DNA from: Sinotaia quadrata
Taxonomy: Eukaryota; Mollusca; Gastropoda; Architaenioglossa; Viviparidae
Assembly: GCA_028829895.1 (NCBI GenBank)
Contig: CM054178.1
Coordinates: 105,745,558-105,809,557 of the forward strand
Reading direction: 5' to 3'
Length of the DNA: 64,000 nucleotides
Every line of letters begins with the position of its first letter. The first letter of the stretch is position 1. Shown in pieces: positions 46,081 to 57,916 of this stretch. Made by a program: the position numbers and the translations under genes. The notes beneath the pieces are model-generated. The model made no database searches. It saw nothing but the letters and a program-made list of their open reading frames with translations, and had not been told where the DNA came from.

Positions 46081-47450
46081 CCGACTGTAAAATCAAACAA
46101 TTGCTGGCAGTGACAGCTAAGCAAAAATTAATTAATCAGTTCCCTGGGTAGGTCTGATCAAATTTCAGGTATCATTTTTTTCGCCAAGTTTTTAATATAA
46201 AAGTACCAGTGCTGATCTCTTCGCCTAATCCTATTTTTGCAGGCTTACAGCAGAGTTAGATGGTGACGACAGAGCAGCGACCCTGATCGACCACCATGAC
46301 GATTTTGTTAAGTTATGAAGAAATCACAGAAGTGCTATAAAATTAAGAGCGTGAGGAAATTTCATAATTACTGTAATCTATAGTTTACAACTATACAAGC
46401 GAACAATTATTTTATGTGTAAACTATCAGTTAGATTCACTCAATGCTCACACATACAGACGCATACGTGTAAACAAAAATAACGTACATTGTGCAAGAAA
46501 GAACAACAGTCGTCAATAAACAGGTGCTTTCAAAATCAACATCCTGAATATACGGGTCTGGGAAAGTAATTCATTAACAATAACCATCCAAACAACGCCA
46601 AGAAAAGCATGTCTTATATATTTTATTTAAAACGGGTTAATGGTCAGAAAGAGTCATTCGCATCGCATTGAAATGCAACAGACTACCGAGCATTCCTTCC
46701 ATGATAATCATGCAAATAAATCTTTGCAGCCACCCGGTATTCTTGAGTAATTAAAGCAGAACTAAATTTCAGGCATATTTGATCTCTAAACTCCTTTCTT
46801 TTTTTTTTAGAAACATTAGAAATCTTGCAACAATTTCATTAGCCCGATACACACAGCATAAGAAATATAGCATCAATCAAAATTAACAAGCATAATGTTC
46901 ACGTAATCACATTAATAAACATAAATAATAGTTCAGTTACATAAAGCATTCTCCCATTCAAATCACAGATTAATAGCAAACATGTACGAAATATATTCTA
47001 AGTCAATTCTTCCTTTATCAGTCAGTTAACTTACATCAAGCTAATGATCACCTTTATGACCAGACTCGAGTTAAGTTCAAATTCAAAGTGATTAGAATAG
47101 AGTACTACTTCAAGAATGACACTTCTGGTCCATCCCTATTGGATGATTTTGTTATGAACAAGTGAGATTCCAGTAGTCAGAAAAACTACTCATCCAGTTA
47201 AAACTGGTTTTCATTGCGTCAGCAATTTTCTAGCATATTCTCAACTCGAGTTGATTACTTCCAATTTCGCGAAAGCGGCGGAAGCCGAAAGCGCCCCCCC
47301 CCCCCCCCTACATTAGCAAGCAAGTACTTCCAACTTTGACACAAAAAAGGTGCCATCATAAGCAGTGTCCAAGTCGGGTCACTTTAACACTTAAAAATTT
47401 GTATAACAACTAAGTCCAGAAATAGGGATAGGCAAATTTACTCTGCCACA
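46081..47450. other. AT-rich gene-free stretch
   Basis: No gene was recognised. A poly-C run lies at 47294-47308, and short T-runs near 46799-46809. Confidence 0.45.
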
Positions 47451-48245
47451 CTAAGAATAGTCATTACTTGTATATGTTGACCTAGTTATAAATAAGAATA
47501 GTCAGTATGTGTTGATCTAGTTATAACTAGGAACAGTCAATACGTGTTCTTATAGTTATAATAATAATCAGTGTGTGTTCTTTTAGTTATATATAATAAT
47601 AGTCAGTATGTATTGTTTTAATTAAAACAAAGAACAGTCACTATAGGTTGTTCTCATTAAGTATGGTCATAAGATGTTATCACAAGGAGGAGTCAAATGC
47701 TGCTTTTATAACTAGAAATAGTCATTTGGTATTTTTATAACTAAGTATAGCCATTAGGAGGTACAACTGATTATAGTCATGAATTGTTGTTATAATTGAG
47801 TACAGTCATTAGATGATGCTATAGCAAAGAATAGTCATTAAATATTGTTATAACCTAGTAAAGTCATTAATTGTTTTATAATTAAGTATAGTCATTAGAT
47901 GTTTTTATGACTGAATTTAGTCATTAGCTGATGTCATTATGTATTTTTATAACTGAGTATAGCCATTAGATGTCTATGTTATAACATAGTGTAATCTTCA
48001 GATTTTGCTGCAACTGAGTATAGTCCTTAGGTGTTATAACTGAGCATAATAATTAGATGTTGTTATAATTAAGAATAGTTGTTAGGTTTTGTTATAACTG
48101 AGTATAGTAATTAGATGTTATAATTAGGTATAGTCATTAGGTGTTATTTTAATGTGTATAGGCTTATATATTTTTATAACTAAGTACAGTCACTATATGA
48201 GGCTAGAACAGTATGGTAGAGTATAGTAGTCATTAGATGAGGTTA
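47451..48245. repeat. Long degenerate AT-rich minisatellite, period about 28-40 bp
   Basis: TATAACTAAGTATAGTCATT followed by AGATGTTGT recurs more than 20 times with heavy substitution and variable length across about 800 bp. No two neighbouring copies are identical, so the array is old. Confidence 0.85.
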
Positions 48246-48717
48246 TAAGGTTAATCAATTCGGTATGATAAGCAAACCATTTGCAATTCCAGAATGTCTC
48301 GCACTTCCTATATGACGTCATTCCCCAAAAGGACGATGCTCTGACAAGAAGCGGACGATTAAAACGAGTATCCACGAAGGTCCTTCAATGGAAACAAAAT
48401 TCCTACAGGTAATTAATGTACGGCTGCCGAGTCAGGGACTTTTATCTGTGCAGGGCATCTTTGCTGAGAGAAAAAAATAACTCAAGAGCATCCCAAGTCT
48501 GCAGCCTTTCCAATTAACCTGGATATCATGGCTGTTCTCACGCCTTGACTTGCTTTTCAACGCTTACCGCTGCCAGGGTGGGTGGTGGGGATTAAAGTTA
48601 GTGTAAATATAGTGTGTACAGTTAGTTCTATGCTTAACCTTTTAAGACCTGCTTATTCAACTTTGACAGTAACGTGATCTGCTAACATTACTTAAGGTTA
48701 GGACGGTGTGTTGTGTT
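48246..48717. other. Gene-free stretch
   Basis: Unique sequence with no recognised coding or RNA feature. Confidence 0.45.
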
Positions 48718-48719
48718 GT

Positions 48720-48788
<69 letters not shown>
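48718..48788. repeat. (GT)n microsatellite
   Basis: About 35 GT units, preceded by TTGTGTTGTG. Confidence 0.97.
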
Positions 48789-48791
<3 letters not shown>

Positions 48792-49059
48792 TAGTAGAGG
48801 AATAAGGAGAGGTGTTGGGGGTGTTGGTAGCATCATTTTTCAGTAATAAAGTATTTTCGTTACCTTTTGAGATCAGATACACTGCGAGAAATATAATTTA
48901 AAATCTTGCAAATAATGGCAAAGAAAAGTTTAACACCATTCCGCACGAGATCAAAAGGAATCGACCGTCGTTCTAAATTATCTTCTTGTCTTCATTACTG
49001 TCTGCATTTACGAGTACACACAGTCTTGGATTGAAGTAAACTATTTTTTTCTGAAGGGA

Positions 49060-49157
49060 AGCACCACTAGCTTGTAGTATCAAGGAGCACCACTAGCTTG
49101 TAATGTCAAGGAGCACCACTAGCTTGCAGTCAAGGAGCACCACTAGCTTGTAATGTG
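49060..49157. repeat. About 23-26-bp minisatellite, 4 copies
   Basis: GGAGCACCACTAGCTTGTAA followed by TGTCAA. The third copy is shortened (TTGCAGTCAA). Confidence 0.92.
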
Positions 49158-49212
49158 ACTTTTTTCTGACTTTTTTCCCGTGACTTTTTTCCTGTGACTT
49201 TTTTCCCGCTCA
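49158..49212. repeat. 14-15-bp tandem repeat, 4 copies
   Basis: TGACTTTTTTCCCG-type units directly abut the preceding minisatellite. The two arrays share only the TGTGACT junction. Confidence 0.88.
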
Positions 49213-50065
49213 CCTATTATTTGACGGACAGTCTATAAATTGTTGAACGCTTGTCAGACTTTACCGAGCACCACAAGACTCAAGTGACGTCATTCTACTA
49301 GTGAGCATAGGATAGGTGCAACTATTACATTCTATGACATGCCTGATTCATATTTTATAATCTTTTATTATTAGTAATTATTTACTCTTTGCTAAATTTA
49401 TTAGATATTACTAAGTTGTTTATTTTATCCGAGAACCTGTAAATGGTTAATTGTAACTGTCGTGATCGTTCATCATTGTCTTTCTACGTTACCATCTGTA
49501 CCACATTACGAAGTGGGGCCTTGATAGGGAATGGGGTACCATGAGCCATTGTATAGTTGTATAGGCGCCGCTCAGTGGGAAAGGCTGGTCCCCCTTGTGT
49601 GTTAAGCTCATGTAGTCAGATGGTTTAGCGGGAAGTAAATCTACATACATCTGGATAATTCTTCTTAAGTTTATTTAGCATTTATTGCACCAGACAACCT
49701 CAGTAGCTCACACATTAAAAACAATCCCTGATAAAACACCAAAAGAAAATAAACCAAAAAAAAAAGCAACAAACCAGTGACCAAAAAAAAAAAAAAAAAA
49801 AAAAGAAGGGGAAGAAAAACAACAATCAATTTTATAACATATAAAACGGAAATAAGTAAGCACACAAACAAGATGGAATCCGGATTATTTTTCGAAATGA
49901 GATTTTGTTGTTCATTATTTTTATCTTATTTATTTTAGTAGTTTGAAAAATAAAAAGCTATATATTCTTAATAGTGAGTAAGCAGTGGGAGAGTATATAC
50001 ATAATTAGAGATGTTGATAGTTAGTCCCACCTTTTGTATCTTTTGCATACTCTAGTCTGCCTTCA
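49213..50065. other. Gene-free stretch
   Basis: AT-rich sequence with a poly-A run at about 49783-49804. No recognised feature. Confidence 0.45.
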
Positions 50066-50313
50066 TAATACTTCACGTCCCAAATGTAATATTTCACGTC
50101 CCGAAATGCAATATTTCACGTCCCAAATGTAATATTTCACGTCCCGAAATGCAATATATCACGTCCCAAATGTAATATTTCACATCCCGAAATGCAATAT
50201 TTCACGCCCCAAATGTAATATTTCACGTCCCGAAATGTAATATTTCACGTCCCAAATGTAATATTTCAAGTCCCAAATGTAATATTTCACGTCCCAAAAT
50301 GTAATATTTCGTC
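50066..50313. repeat. 21/22-bp minisatellite with dimeric order, about 11 copies
   Basis: AATATTTCACGTCCCAAATGT-type (21 bp) and CGTCCCGAAATGC-type (22 bp) units alternate strictly for about eight copies, then the last three are of the first type. The 21-bp unit gives a seven-residue repeat on the minus strand, which explains the open frame there. Confidence 0.94.
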
Positions 50314-50739
50314 CTACCTAAGTGATAAACTGCAGGAATACCACAAACGCTAAAACCATGCAAATGTAAACCCATTAGAACAGAAAAATACGTCAAGTCA
50401 GTTATAAACACACACATTATTAGATTGTGAACCGTGACACCCTCATTTCAAGGAAACGAACCACATCATGTCAAGTGTCATAGAAGTTCACGCACCTTAA
50501 CAAACTAAAATGCACTCATGAAACTTGCGCGTTTATTGGGTGATTTTTTTTTCTTTTTTTTTTCCTTGTAAAGAAAACCCACGAGATACGATGGTAGCTA
50601 TAGACAGTGATCAACATGAAACTTCGGCTAATGACGGCATGATGTTTCAGGCCTATACTGGCACCATCCGAGCGCAAAGTGGGTGAAAATTGTTTCTTGT
50701 ATCTATTCATTACTGTATGTATGTCAGCCCTTTTCCTCC

Positions 50740-50757
50740 TCCTCTCTCTCTTTCACA

Positions 50758-50824
<67 letters not shown>
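50740..50824. repeat. (CT)n(AC)n microsatellite
   Basis: A short CT stretch is followed from 50754 by about 35 AC units with one TACA interruption. Confidence 0.96.
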
Positions 50825-50826
<2 letters not shown>

Positions 50827-51668
50827 ATACATATATGTTGGCAAAGATAGAAGCGGGCGGTGTCTGATGATCGTTGGTAGGAAAGGAAAAGCTTATATAA
50901 CGCAGAACGTTCCTTGCTAGTGTCAGGGTGTTACGTTTCCAGTATTTATTTAAAGACCCTGCTTAGAATAATTAAAGACTTTAAATATAATTAATTCTTT
51001 CTCTCATATCCTATGCAGACTGGTTGCTCAATTTATTATTTGACTAATTAAAAGTGTGTCTTGTAGTTCAGACGACAAATTTACAAACTAATAAACTGCG
51101 AACTTTAGCTAGATTAAAAACCGTTAAATCCCTCTAAATTAATATGCATTCATTTCAACATCCTGCTCATTCGCCCCCATTTAATCTAAGAAGAAATCTT
51201 TTGGTCTATCATGCATATGAATCAACTACTAAGAGGTATTAACAAAGAAAATAAGATTTAATAAAGTTTAACAAATTAACAATAAATCGAATGCGAACGT
51301 GAATAGTCTTTCACTCTATCTTTACGCGCATATGCCTGATTTTTGTCAATCTAAATTGCCAGAAAAGTGTTCCTTTGAGATCTGTACACTTGGTTTGCAC
51401 TTAGCTCTATTCTTGTATCAATTTGGTCTCAACACTCAGTCATGCCGGTCCGTTCCCTCAGTCCCCCTTTAGCGACGCACGTGGTGCATAAGGAATGGTG
51501 TCCCCCTGTTAGTGGCTAGGAACTGGAATTTTAGCGGCATGGCCCTCAGAGTGGAATTCAACCAGCTTATACCAATAAGCTAATGCAGGTGAGGCATGGG
51601 TGAACATGAACCGACCTGTGGATGCAACGTGCTTGGATATAATTCTCAACCTAACACGTCCTACTAGG
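50825..51668. other. Gene-free stretch
   Basis: Mostly AT-rich. The patch at 51420-51660 has higher GC with no open frame. It could be the body or flank of an old repeat. Confidence 0.4.
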
Positions 51669-51720
51669 CATGGCTCAGTTAAATGCGCTGAATCAAAGAG
51701 TTTTCGACCTCGCGTCGCTT
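51669..51720 (+). other. tRNA-like fragment (candidate SINE head or tRNA relic)
   Basis: CATGGCTCAGTTAAATGCGC (51669-51688) closely resembles a tRNA D-arm with box A. GAGTTTTCGACCTCG at 51698-51712 lies where a T-arm/box B would be, with two or three mismatches. It is too short and imperfect for a functional tRNA. Confidence 0.3.
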
Positions 51721-52599
51721 ACAATTAGATTTAGAAAAAATATAATCGTCTCACATGTGTTCCATTTAACAGTCATGACGTATGAAGCAATAAAATAGAT
51801 ACAACGTTAAATTAATGTTCATACAAAGAGGTAATTCAAACCGACAGAGCCTTCACAATTTACAATTAAAATTACACGCAATAATTGAATTACATGAAGA
51901 ATTCATATCGAGCGCAGCATTCTGGCTCTTAGTGAATTAAAACAATATAAATTAAAGTACAGAAATGGAAAAATGGTTACAATAAATTTATATTCCGTAA
52001 CTTATAGGGTTTCAGCTATTTCTCTGAACCATGCTCAAGTGTATATGGAAATCATATAATACATAGCACAAATACATACTTAACAATACATAGGCAAATA
52101 CTATTAAATAAATGATACCTTTTGAGAGAAGTCGAAGGGTACTTTGATTCTCTATGGCGTCGGCTGCCTCTCACGACCCGAGTAAGCTGATGGAATTAGC
52201 TAAAATGTGCTCGAAGTGAGGGAGCGGAAGCGTGTGGGTACATATATAGAAAGGTATATTGCGTATCACGTGACTGTTCGCGAAGCATGTAGTTGGTTCG
52301 AGAACTGGACAATGGTCCTAAAGTTACATAACATCTTGACCTGTTCTAGAAGCGCCTAGAAAAAGGAAGCTTGAACAAAGGGGTCAAGGGTTTCAAATAT
52401 TCGAATTTGAAGTAAACAAGGCAAGTGGGTCACGAAGTCGGACAATTTTATCAGACTGTGACACAGGGATACCTTGTTTTTTCAGGTGACAAATGCGCAC
52501 AGGTAACTTACAAAAAAAAAAAAAAAACACTGTAAGTGTGAATACGGTTAAGTTCCAGTCCATGAAAAACAGGGAGGAAAAGAAATTAAAATCACACGC
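51721..52599. other. Gene-free stretch
   Basis: AT-rich unique sequence. An A-run lies at about 52511-52526. No gene was recognised. Confidence 0.45.
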
Positions 52600-52752
52600 A
52601 CGCATATATACACGCGCTTGCGCGCGTACATACGGATATATAAAGAAAAGAAGAGAATGAAATGGGAAATGAATAAAGGAAAAGGGAGAGAGAGATAAAG
52701 AATACGAAGAAAAATAGAATGAGATGGAGAAATAAAACAAGGAAGAATGGGT

Positions 52753-52830
<78 letters not shown>

Positions 52831-53086
52831 AAGGTATTAAATGGGAAGAGAGAATAAGTAAGAGAAGGAAGGCGAAGAGAAAAAGAGGAAGAGAAAATGA
52901 GAGTGAGAAAGATGGAGAGAGAATGAGATGGGGGAGGGGAAGTGAGAGAAGAAAGAGATGAACTAAAGAGAGAAAGCGGACAGCGAATGAGATGAAGAAA
53001 GGGAGGGAAAAGGAAGAGAGAATGAATAGGAGAAAAAAATTAAAAATGTGAATGTCTGAGAAAGTCAAAGAGAGAAAGATGACCAA
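52600..53086 (+). repeat. Polypurine tract of about 450 bp with central (GA)n
   Basis: From about 52636 to 53086 the plus strand is almost entirely A and G. The core at 52754-52832 is pure (GA)n and flanks are irregular GAA/GAG/GGA mixtures. Long Ser/Leu-rich minus-strand and Arg/Glu-rich plus-strand frames are by-products of this composition. Confidence 0.93.
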
Positions 53087-53239
53087 TGATCTCACTTCAT
53101 TCAAAGGCCAATCTATTATGTGTGATATGGTGTATCTCCTAAGTTATATTCAGTATTAATGCAGCATGGTACCTTTAAAAATAATACAAACAATAATTCA
53201 AGAAGAATAAACTGTCACACTTAAATTAAGTTTTTATGC
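53087..53239. other. Short gene-free stretch
   Basis: AT-rich unique sequence between the polypurine tract and the tRNA-like segment. Confidence 0.4.
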
Positions 53240-53310
53240 TACCAGGGATAGAATCCTAATAGAAAAAATAGTCCCAGTGGTTAGACAACTAAACAACTAT
53301 ACGGCGTTGG
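53240..53310 (-). mobile_element. tRNA-derived SINE-like head, minus strand (candidate)
   Basis: Read on the minus strand, TAGTTGTTTAGTTGTCTAAC resembles a tRNA D-arm/box A, CACTGGGACTA an anticodon-stem start, and GGATTCTATCCC (53245-53256) a box B-like T-arm followed by TGG. Order and spacing fit a tRNA, though the T-loop has CTA in place of CGA. No tail or duplication was found. Confidence 0.35.
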
Positions 53311-55317
53311 GGCTATTACGTTGTGGCTATTAAGTAAGAATGTTTATAGATAAAATGTGCAAGTGCACATCTTGTACCCGATAGCCTACTAAGTAGGGTT
53401 TTTACAATTGTAAGTCATTTCAGTTCCATAATAAAATGAAGACTTGAGATGGCAACATCCCCCGATAAATAAATAAAAATATGAAAAGGCTACACGCCAA
53501 ATCTGATTAGATTTTTCCTTTAGTCATTAATCAACACAGTTTTCAAAATAGAGATACGGTGTTTTTTAACTCCTGATGAGCTGCATCAAAGTCAGCCCAG
53601 CCTGGTATATCTTTTTCAATCGCTTCCGACATTTATACAAAGAAATATTGGAAAGAAAACACAAAATAACTTAAATACTGCGAGATAAACATAATTAAGA
53701 AAGGATCACAATATTCACGTGAACAAATTCACACACTCACGCGCATGCGCCTACCAAACCTACTTAGGCAAACACATTTTCAACATGAAAGGAACATTTG
53801 ATGAGTCGTGCTCTGAGTTAAGCACATTATTTACAATGAAAAATTTAACACACACACATACGTACAAGCACAATAGCACTGCACAATACTCCAAAGTAAT
53901 TTTTCAAAACATTGATGAGCTGAACTCTGGAGTGAACACAAAATTCACAGGAATAATTCAAAATGTGTTTATGCACGTAGACATACATATAATTATCAAC
54001 AAACTAAGTTAGATATGCAGTTTGAATTATGAACCCTCTAAAAATAAAAACTTTCAATAGCTGTAATAACTTGAAATGTACAAATAAAAATTGTTTCTAA
54101 CTTCACTGATTCAATTACTATGTGATATATTTAGTACAAGAATACATTTACCATCTTATCCGCTGTTGGGGAATGTTAAGTTACTTATACAAATCTGTAG
54201 AATGCTATAAAACTTGTTCATACTTATGTAATATATAAGTGACAAGGTCAACTCTTCAAACACATACTTCAGTCAGCTATAAAGTACCGTTTAAGATCAA
54301 TTTGTTGTTAAAAATTGATTTATTGATTCAAACTATATTTTCCACGATAACTTGCTAAACATCGCCTTACTGGATTGCTCGATGAAAACGTGTGCATTAC
54401 TTTCTAAAAGAAAAAAGCTGAAACACGATCATTGAAAGACTATCTTTCCCCGTTGTAAAACTAAATTTCGCGTTGTTTATTTAAACCCTCGGATCTCGTG
54501 CTATCCCTTTCAAAGTCTTGCCGTGTCTTCTCTTCTTAACGTGAAGACTTGCATACCATTGTATTTTACATATATCTCCCTCATTTTATTCCTCTAGCCC
54601 TCTAATGGGCATGTTGAGTGTCTTGCAAGACTGCGGAGGAATACTAAGCCGACTTTATGATCAAGACGAAGAATGCTCACACATGCAATTGTACCTCCAT
54701 AGGGATTGCAAAAATATAATGAATTGAAAAAAAAACTATTAAAATATTAGTAGGGATTCTCAGTTGCTGATGGTACAAAAAGCCACGCTTTCAAAGAACA
54801 TCTCTCAACGATATTCAAGAAGTAATTCCGCTGAGGATGTTTGGGGAGGGAAACGAAACTGTTTTCCATTCTACCCTGCATGTTCTTTTCAATCAGCCAC
54901 GCTGCTACGAATAGAACCCTCGTGGAAAACGCTCGGCACTTCCCCAGTTACCGGCCTTGGGGACGGAAGCAGCGTTCTATACACTCTTTCACGCATATTC
55001 AGCCTCGAGCTACACTGAGCAGATTGTCGCGATGACACCAAGATACCTGTATAGCATCGTGCTATTTGAAGTAGAACTTTGCAGAGCGAACGCTGACGAA
55101 ATGTTTATCATGCCGAGGAGAGAGAGAGAAAACAACTCTTTACTCAGTGGATGCTTTTGGCGCTATCTTGCAGACTCCTACCTGCGGAAACGTCTGTCCC
55201 GAATTAGTTTTTAAGAGAGAGGCTTTGAAAGAATTTAAGACATGTATCTACCTTCCTTTATTCATTAAAAAAAAATCATGGTAATCCCGATGAAAATTAC
55301 GAACTTCTAGTTTACAG
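53311..55317. other. Stretch without recognised gene
   Basis: Mostly AT-rich. The GC-richer patch at 54840-55215 holds three overlapping plus-strand frames of 64-85 codons, none recognisable. No splice or promoter pattern stood out. Confidence 0.4.
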
Positions 55318-55512
55318 TGGTGTGCGTGTGTTGTATGTGTATGTGGGGTTGGGGTGCGTGTGTTTGTGTGTGTATGTGGGGTTGGGTGTGCGTGTGTTGT
55401 GTGTATGTGTGGTTGGGTGTGCGTGTGTTGTGTGCGTATGTGGGGTTGGGTGTGTGTGTGTGTGTTGTGTATGTGGGGTTGGGTGTGCGTGTGTTTGTGT
55501 GTGTATGTGGGG

Positions 55513-55550
<38 letters not shown>

Positions 55551-55796
55551 TGTGTGTATGTGGGGTTGGGTGTGCGTATGTTGTGTGTGTATGTGGGGTT
55601 GGGTGTGTGTGTTGTGTGTGTTTGTGGGGTTGTGTGTGTGTTGTGTGTGGGGCTGGGTATGCGTGTGTTGCGTGTGTATGTGGGGTTGGGTGTGTGTGTT
55701 GTGTGTGTTTGTGGGGTTGTGTGTGTGTTGTGTGTGTGGGGCTGGGTATGTGTGTGTTGTGTGTGTTTGTGGGGTTGTGGGTGTGTGTGCATAATT
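55318..55796 (+). repeat. G/T-rich minisatellite, period about 31-37 bp
   Basis: TATGTGGGGTTGGGTGTGCG followed by TGTGTTGTGTG recurs about 14 times with variable TG length. The plus strand is nearly free of A and C. Lack of stops makes all frames open on both strands. Confidence 0.94.
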
Positions 55797-55824
55797 CTGG
55801 AATCGTAGGGTTTTCACGCTTGCC

Positions 55825-56329
55825 GAAGTAAAGGAAGAATCGTTCTGTATTGTAGCAATAATCCAAGACACAGTACGACAATTGACAGAAGTAAAGGAAG
55901 AATCGTTCTGTATTGTAGCAATAATCCAAGACACAGTACGACAATTGACAGAAGTAAAGGAAGAATCGTTCTGTATTGTAGCAATAATCCAAGACACAGT
56001 ACGACAATTGACAGAAGTAAAGGAAGAATCGTTCTGTATTGTAGCAATAATCCAAGACACAGTACGACAATTGACAGAAGTAAAGGAAGAATCGTTCTGT
56101 ATTGTAGCAATAATCCAAGACACAGTACGACAATTGACAGAAGTAAAGGAAGAATCGTTCTGTATTGTAGCAATAATCCAAGACACAGTACGACAATTGA
56201 CAGAAGTAAAGGAAGAATCGTTCTGTATTGTAGCAATAATCCAAGACACAGTACGACAATTGACAGAAGTAAAGGAAGAATCGTTCTGTATTGTAGCAAT
56301 AATCCAAGACACAGTACGACAATTGACAG
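55825..56329. repeat. 63-bp minisatellite, 8 identical copies
   Basis: The unit begins GAAGTAAAGGAAGAATCGTT and ends GTACGACAATTGACA. All eight copies read the same. Because 63 is 3 x 21, several frames on both strands stay open with a 21-residue repeat, such as one starting TEVKEESFCIVAII on the plus strand. This produces the longest open frame of the window, 380 codons on the minus strand (55248-56390). No signal peptide, domain or codon bias suggests translation. Confidence 0.97.
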
Positions 56330-56951
56330 AAGATTGTCGCATGTCTTTGACTTCAAAGCCAACAATATGAACACCGATAAAAGTTGCCAAATAAATATAA
56401 GATTCCAGAACAAGGAGCTCTCTCCATTTGTTTTGCTTAAATTACCATAAATATTGTATATCAAATTTTTAAAAAAAATCCTGTTTTGTAGCTTACGATT
56501 TTATTTACTTCCTGAATGTGCTCGTAATCGCTATCTGTTGCAATTAGTGTTTCTTGAAAGCATTCCGTATCCGGTAAAAGCACTTCATTAAAGACAGTAC
56601 TGTTAAAAATTTTAATATAAAGTGAAGAGATTTTTATTTGCACAATATATCTTAGAAATAAATGCACATTAATATGTCACTTTTGGGAGCTCATTTACTG
56701 AAGAAAGAAATATTCCCAGTGGACTCATTAGTTATAAATGAGTTATACAAAAATATAAAAAAAGTAATTCCGAAAATTTCAGCCAGAAATCTTGGCCGTT
56801 ATTGTGGTGCAGTCTAGAATAATAAAATAAATAAATAATGAAACTATTATTATTAAAGTTTAGCATTATACCACAGCAACAATTAAACTACTCAAAGTCA
56901 AAATTAAACGAAAATGTTTACAAACATTGTATAACATTATCATTCTTATCA
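56330..56951. other. AT-rich gene-free stretch
   Basis: Unique sequence with no recognised feature. Confidence 0.45.
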
Positions 56952-57101
56952 GAGAAACTGATTGCAGACAAACATATCTTTGAATCATTAAGCTGATTGC
57001 AAACATCTCTTTGAATCAGTAAACTGATTGCAGACAAATATCTCTTTAAATCAGTAAACTGATTGCAGACAAACATATCTTTGAATCAGTAAACTGATTG
57101 A
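56952..57101. repeat. 36-38-bp minisatellite, about 4 copies
   Basis: AAACTGATTGCAGACAAACA followed by TATCTTTGAATCAGT, with small indels. Confidence 0.9.
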
Positions 57102-57846
57102 AATGACACCATCAGTAGTAGATAAATTAACGAGTAGATCAATTAACCGAAATAATAGAAATGTGAAAGACAGACTTGAATGTGAAAATAACTTTAATTT
57201 TTTAATCGTCACGACTTCTAGGCTGGTGACGCAATAATATTGTTACGTAACTGAAATGACGTCACAAGACCGTCATAAAATTGCTGAATATTCAACAACA
57301 GACCGATGGGCACGCTGAATAAATCGGATTCAGGAAAGTTCCAAAAATAATGCAGACCATCGTTTTAGTTGCTCCGAGCCTGTGGCCGAGATCCGAGTGC
57401 CAGACAGACAAGAAGTCAGACTGGCGCCTATAAAGTCCACTTAAGATCACTGCTCCCGTCGAAGGGACACAAAACTAACTCTCAGGAATTCTGTAAGCAG
57501 GACTTCATTCCACAAGGCTGAAGAGAGAAGGATTCGTATCGAGTGGCAGTGTTTTTGAGGGAGGAAAAGTAGATTTTAATTAGTCACGTTCACTAGAACT
57601 TGACATGTAGCATCACATCGAAAGACTGCGATCGAAAAAGCATGAACGGCTTAGTTTAAGAACACAGCCAACAAATTTAAAAGCACATCAGTATACGATT
57701 TCTTAGATTTATCACATAAATATATTTATGCAGATAATCTTACTGACATTCGATATATATAATACATTGAAAACTACACAAACAGCTAGCTAGCTAGGTA
57801 GACAGACAGATAGAGAGATAGACTGACAGACAGTTAAGTAGATAGG

Positions 57847-57848
<2 letters not shown>
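57102..57848. other. Gene-free stretch
   Basis: TGACGTCA lies at 57258-57265. AGCTAGCTAGCTAGG and GACAGACAGATAGAGAG tetranucleotide-like runs occur at about 57785-57835. No gene was recognised. Confidence 0.4.

Positions 57849-57913
<65 letters not shown>
57849..57913. repeat. (GA)n microsatellite
   Basis: About 32 GA units with no interruption. Confidence 0.96.

Positions 57914-57916
<3 letters not shown>

Noticed and set aside
52592..53104. 170-codon Ser/Leu-rich frame
   Set aside because: It is the complement of the polypurine tract and has no protein features beyond composition.
54764..55214. Three overlapping plus-strand frames (64-85 codons)
   Set aside because: No similarity recognised and no splice structure. 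Likely chance in a GC-richer patch.
55248..56390. 380-codon minus-strand open frame
   Set aside because: It spans two tandem arrays with no stop codons in the unit. It has low complexity throughout, with no domain or signal.
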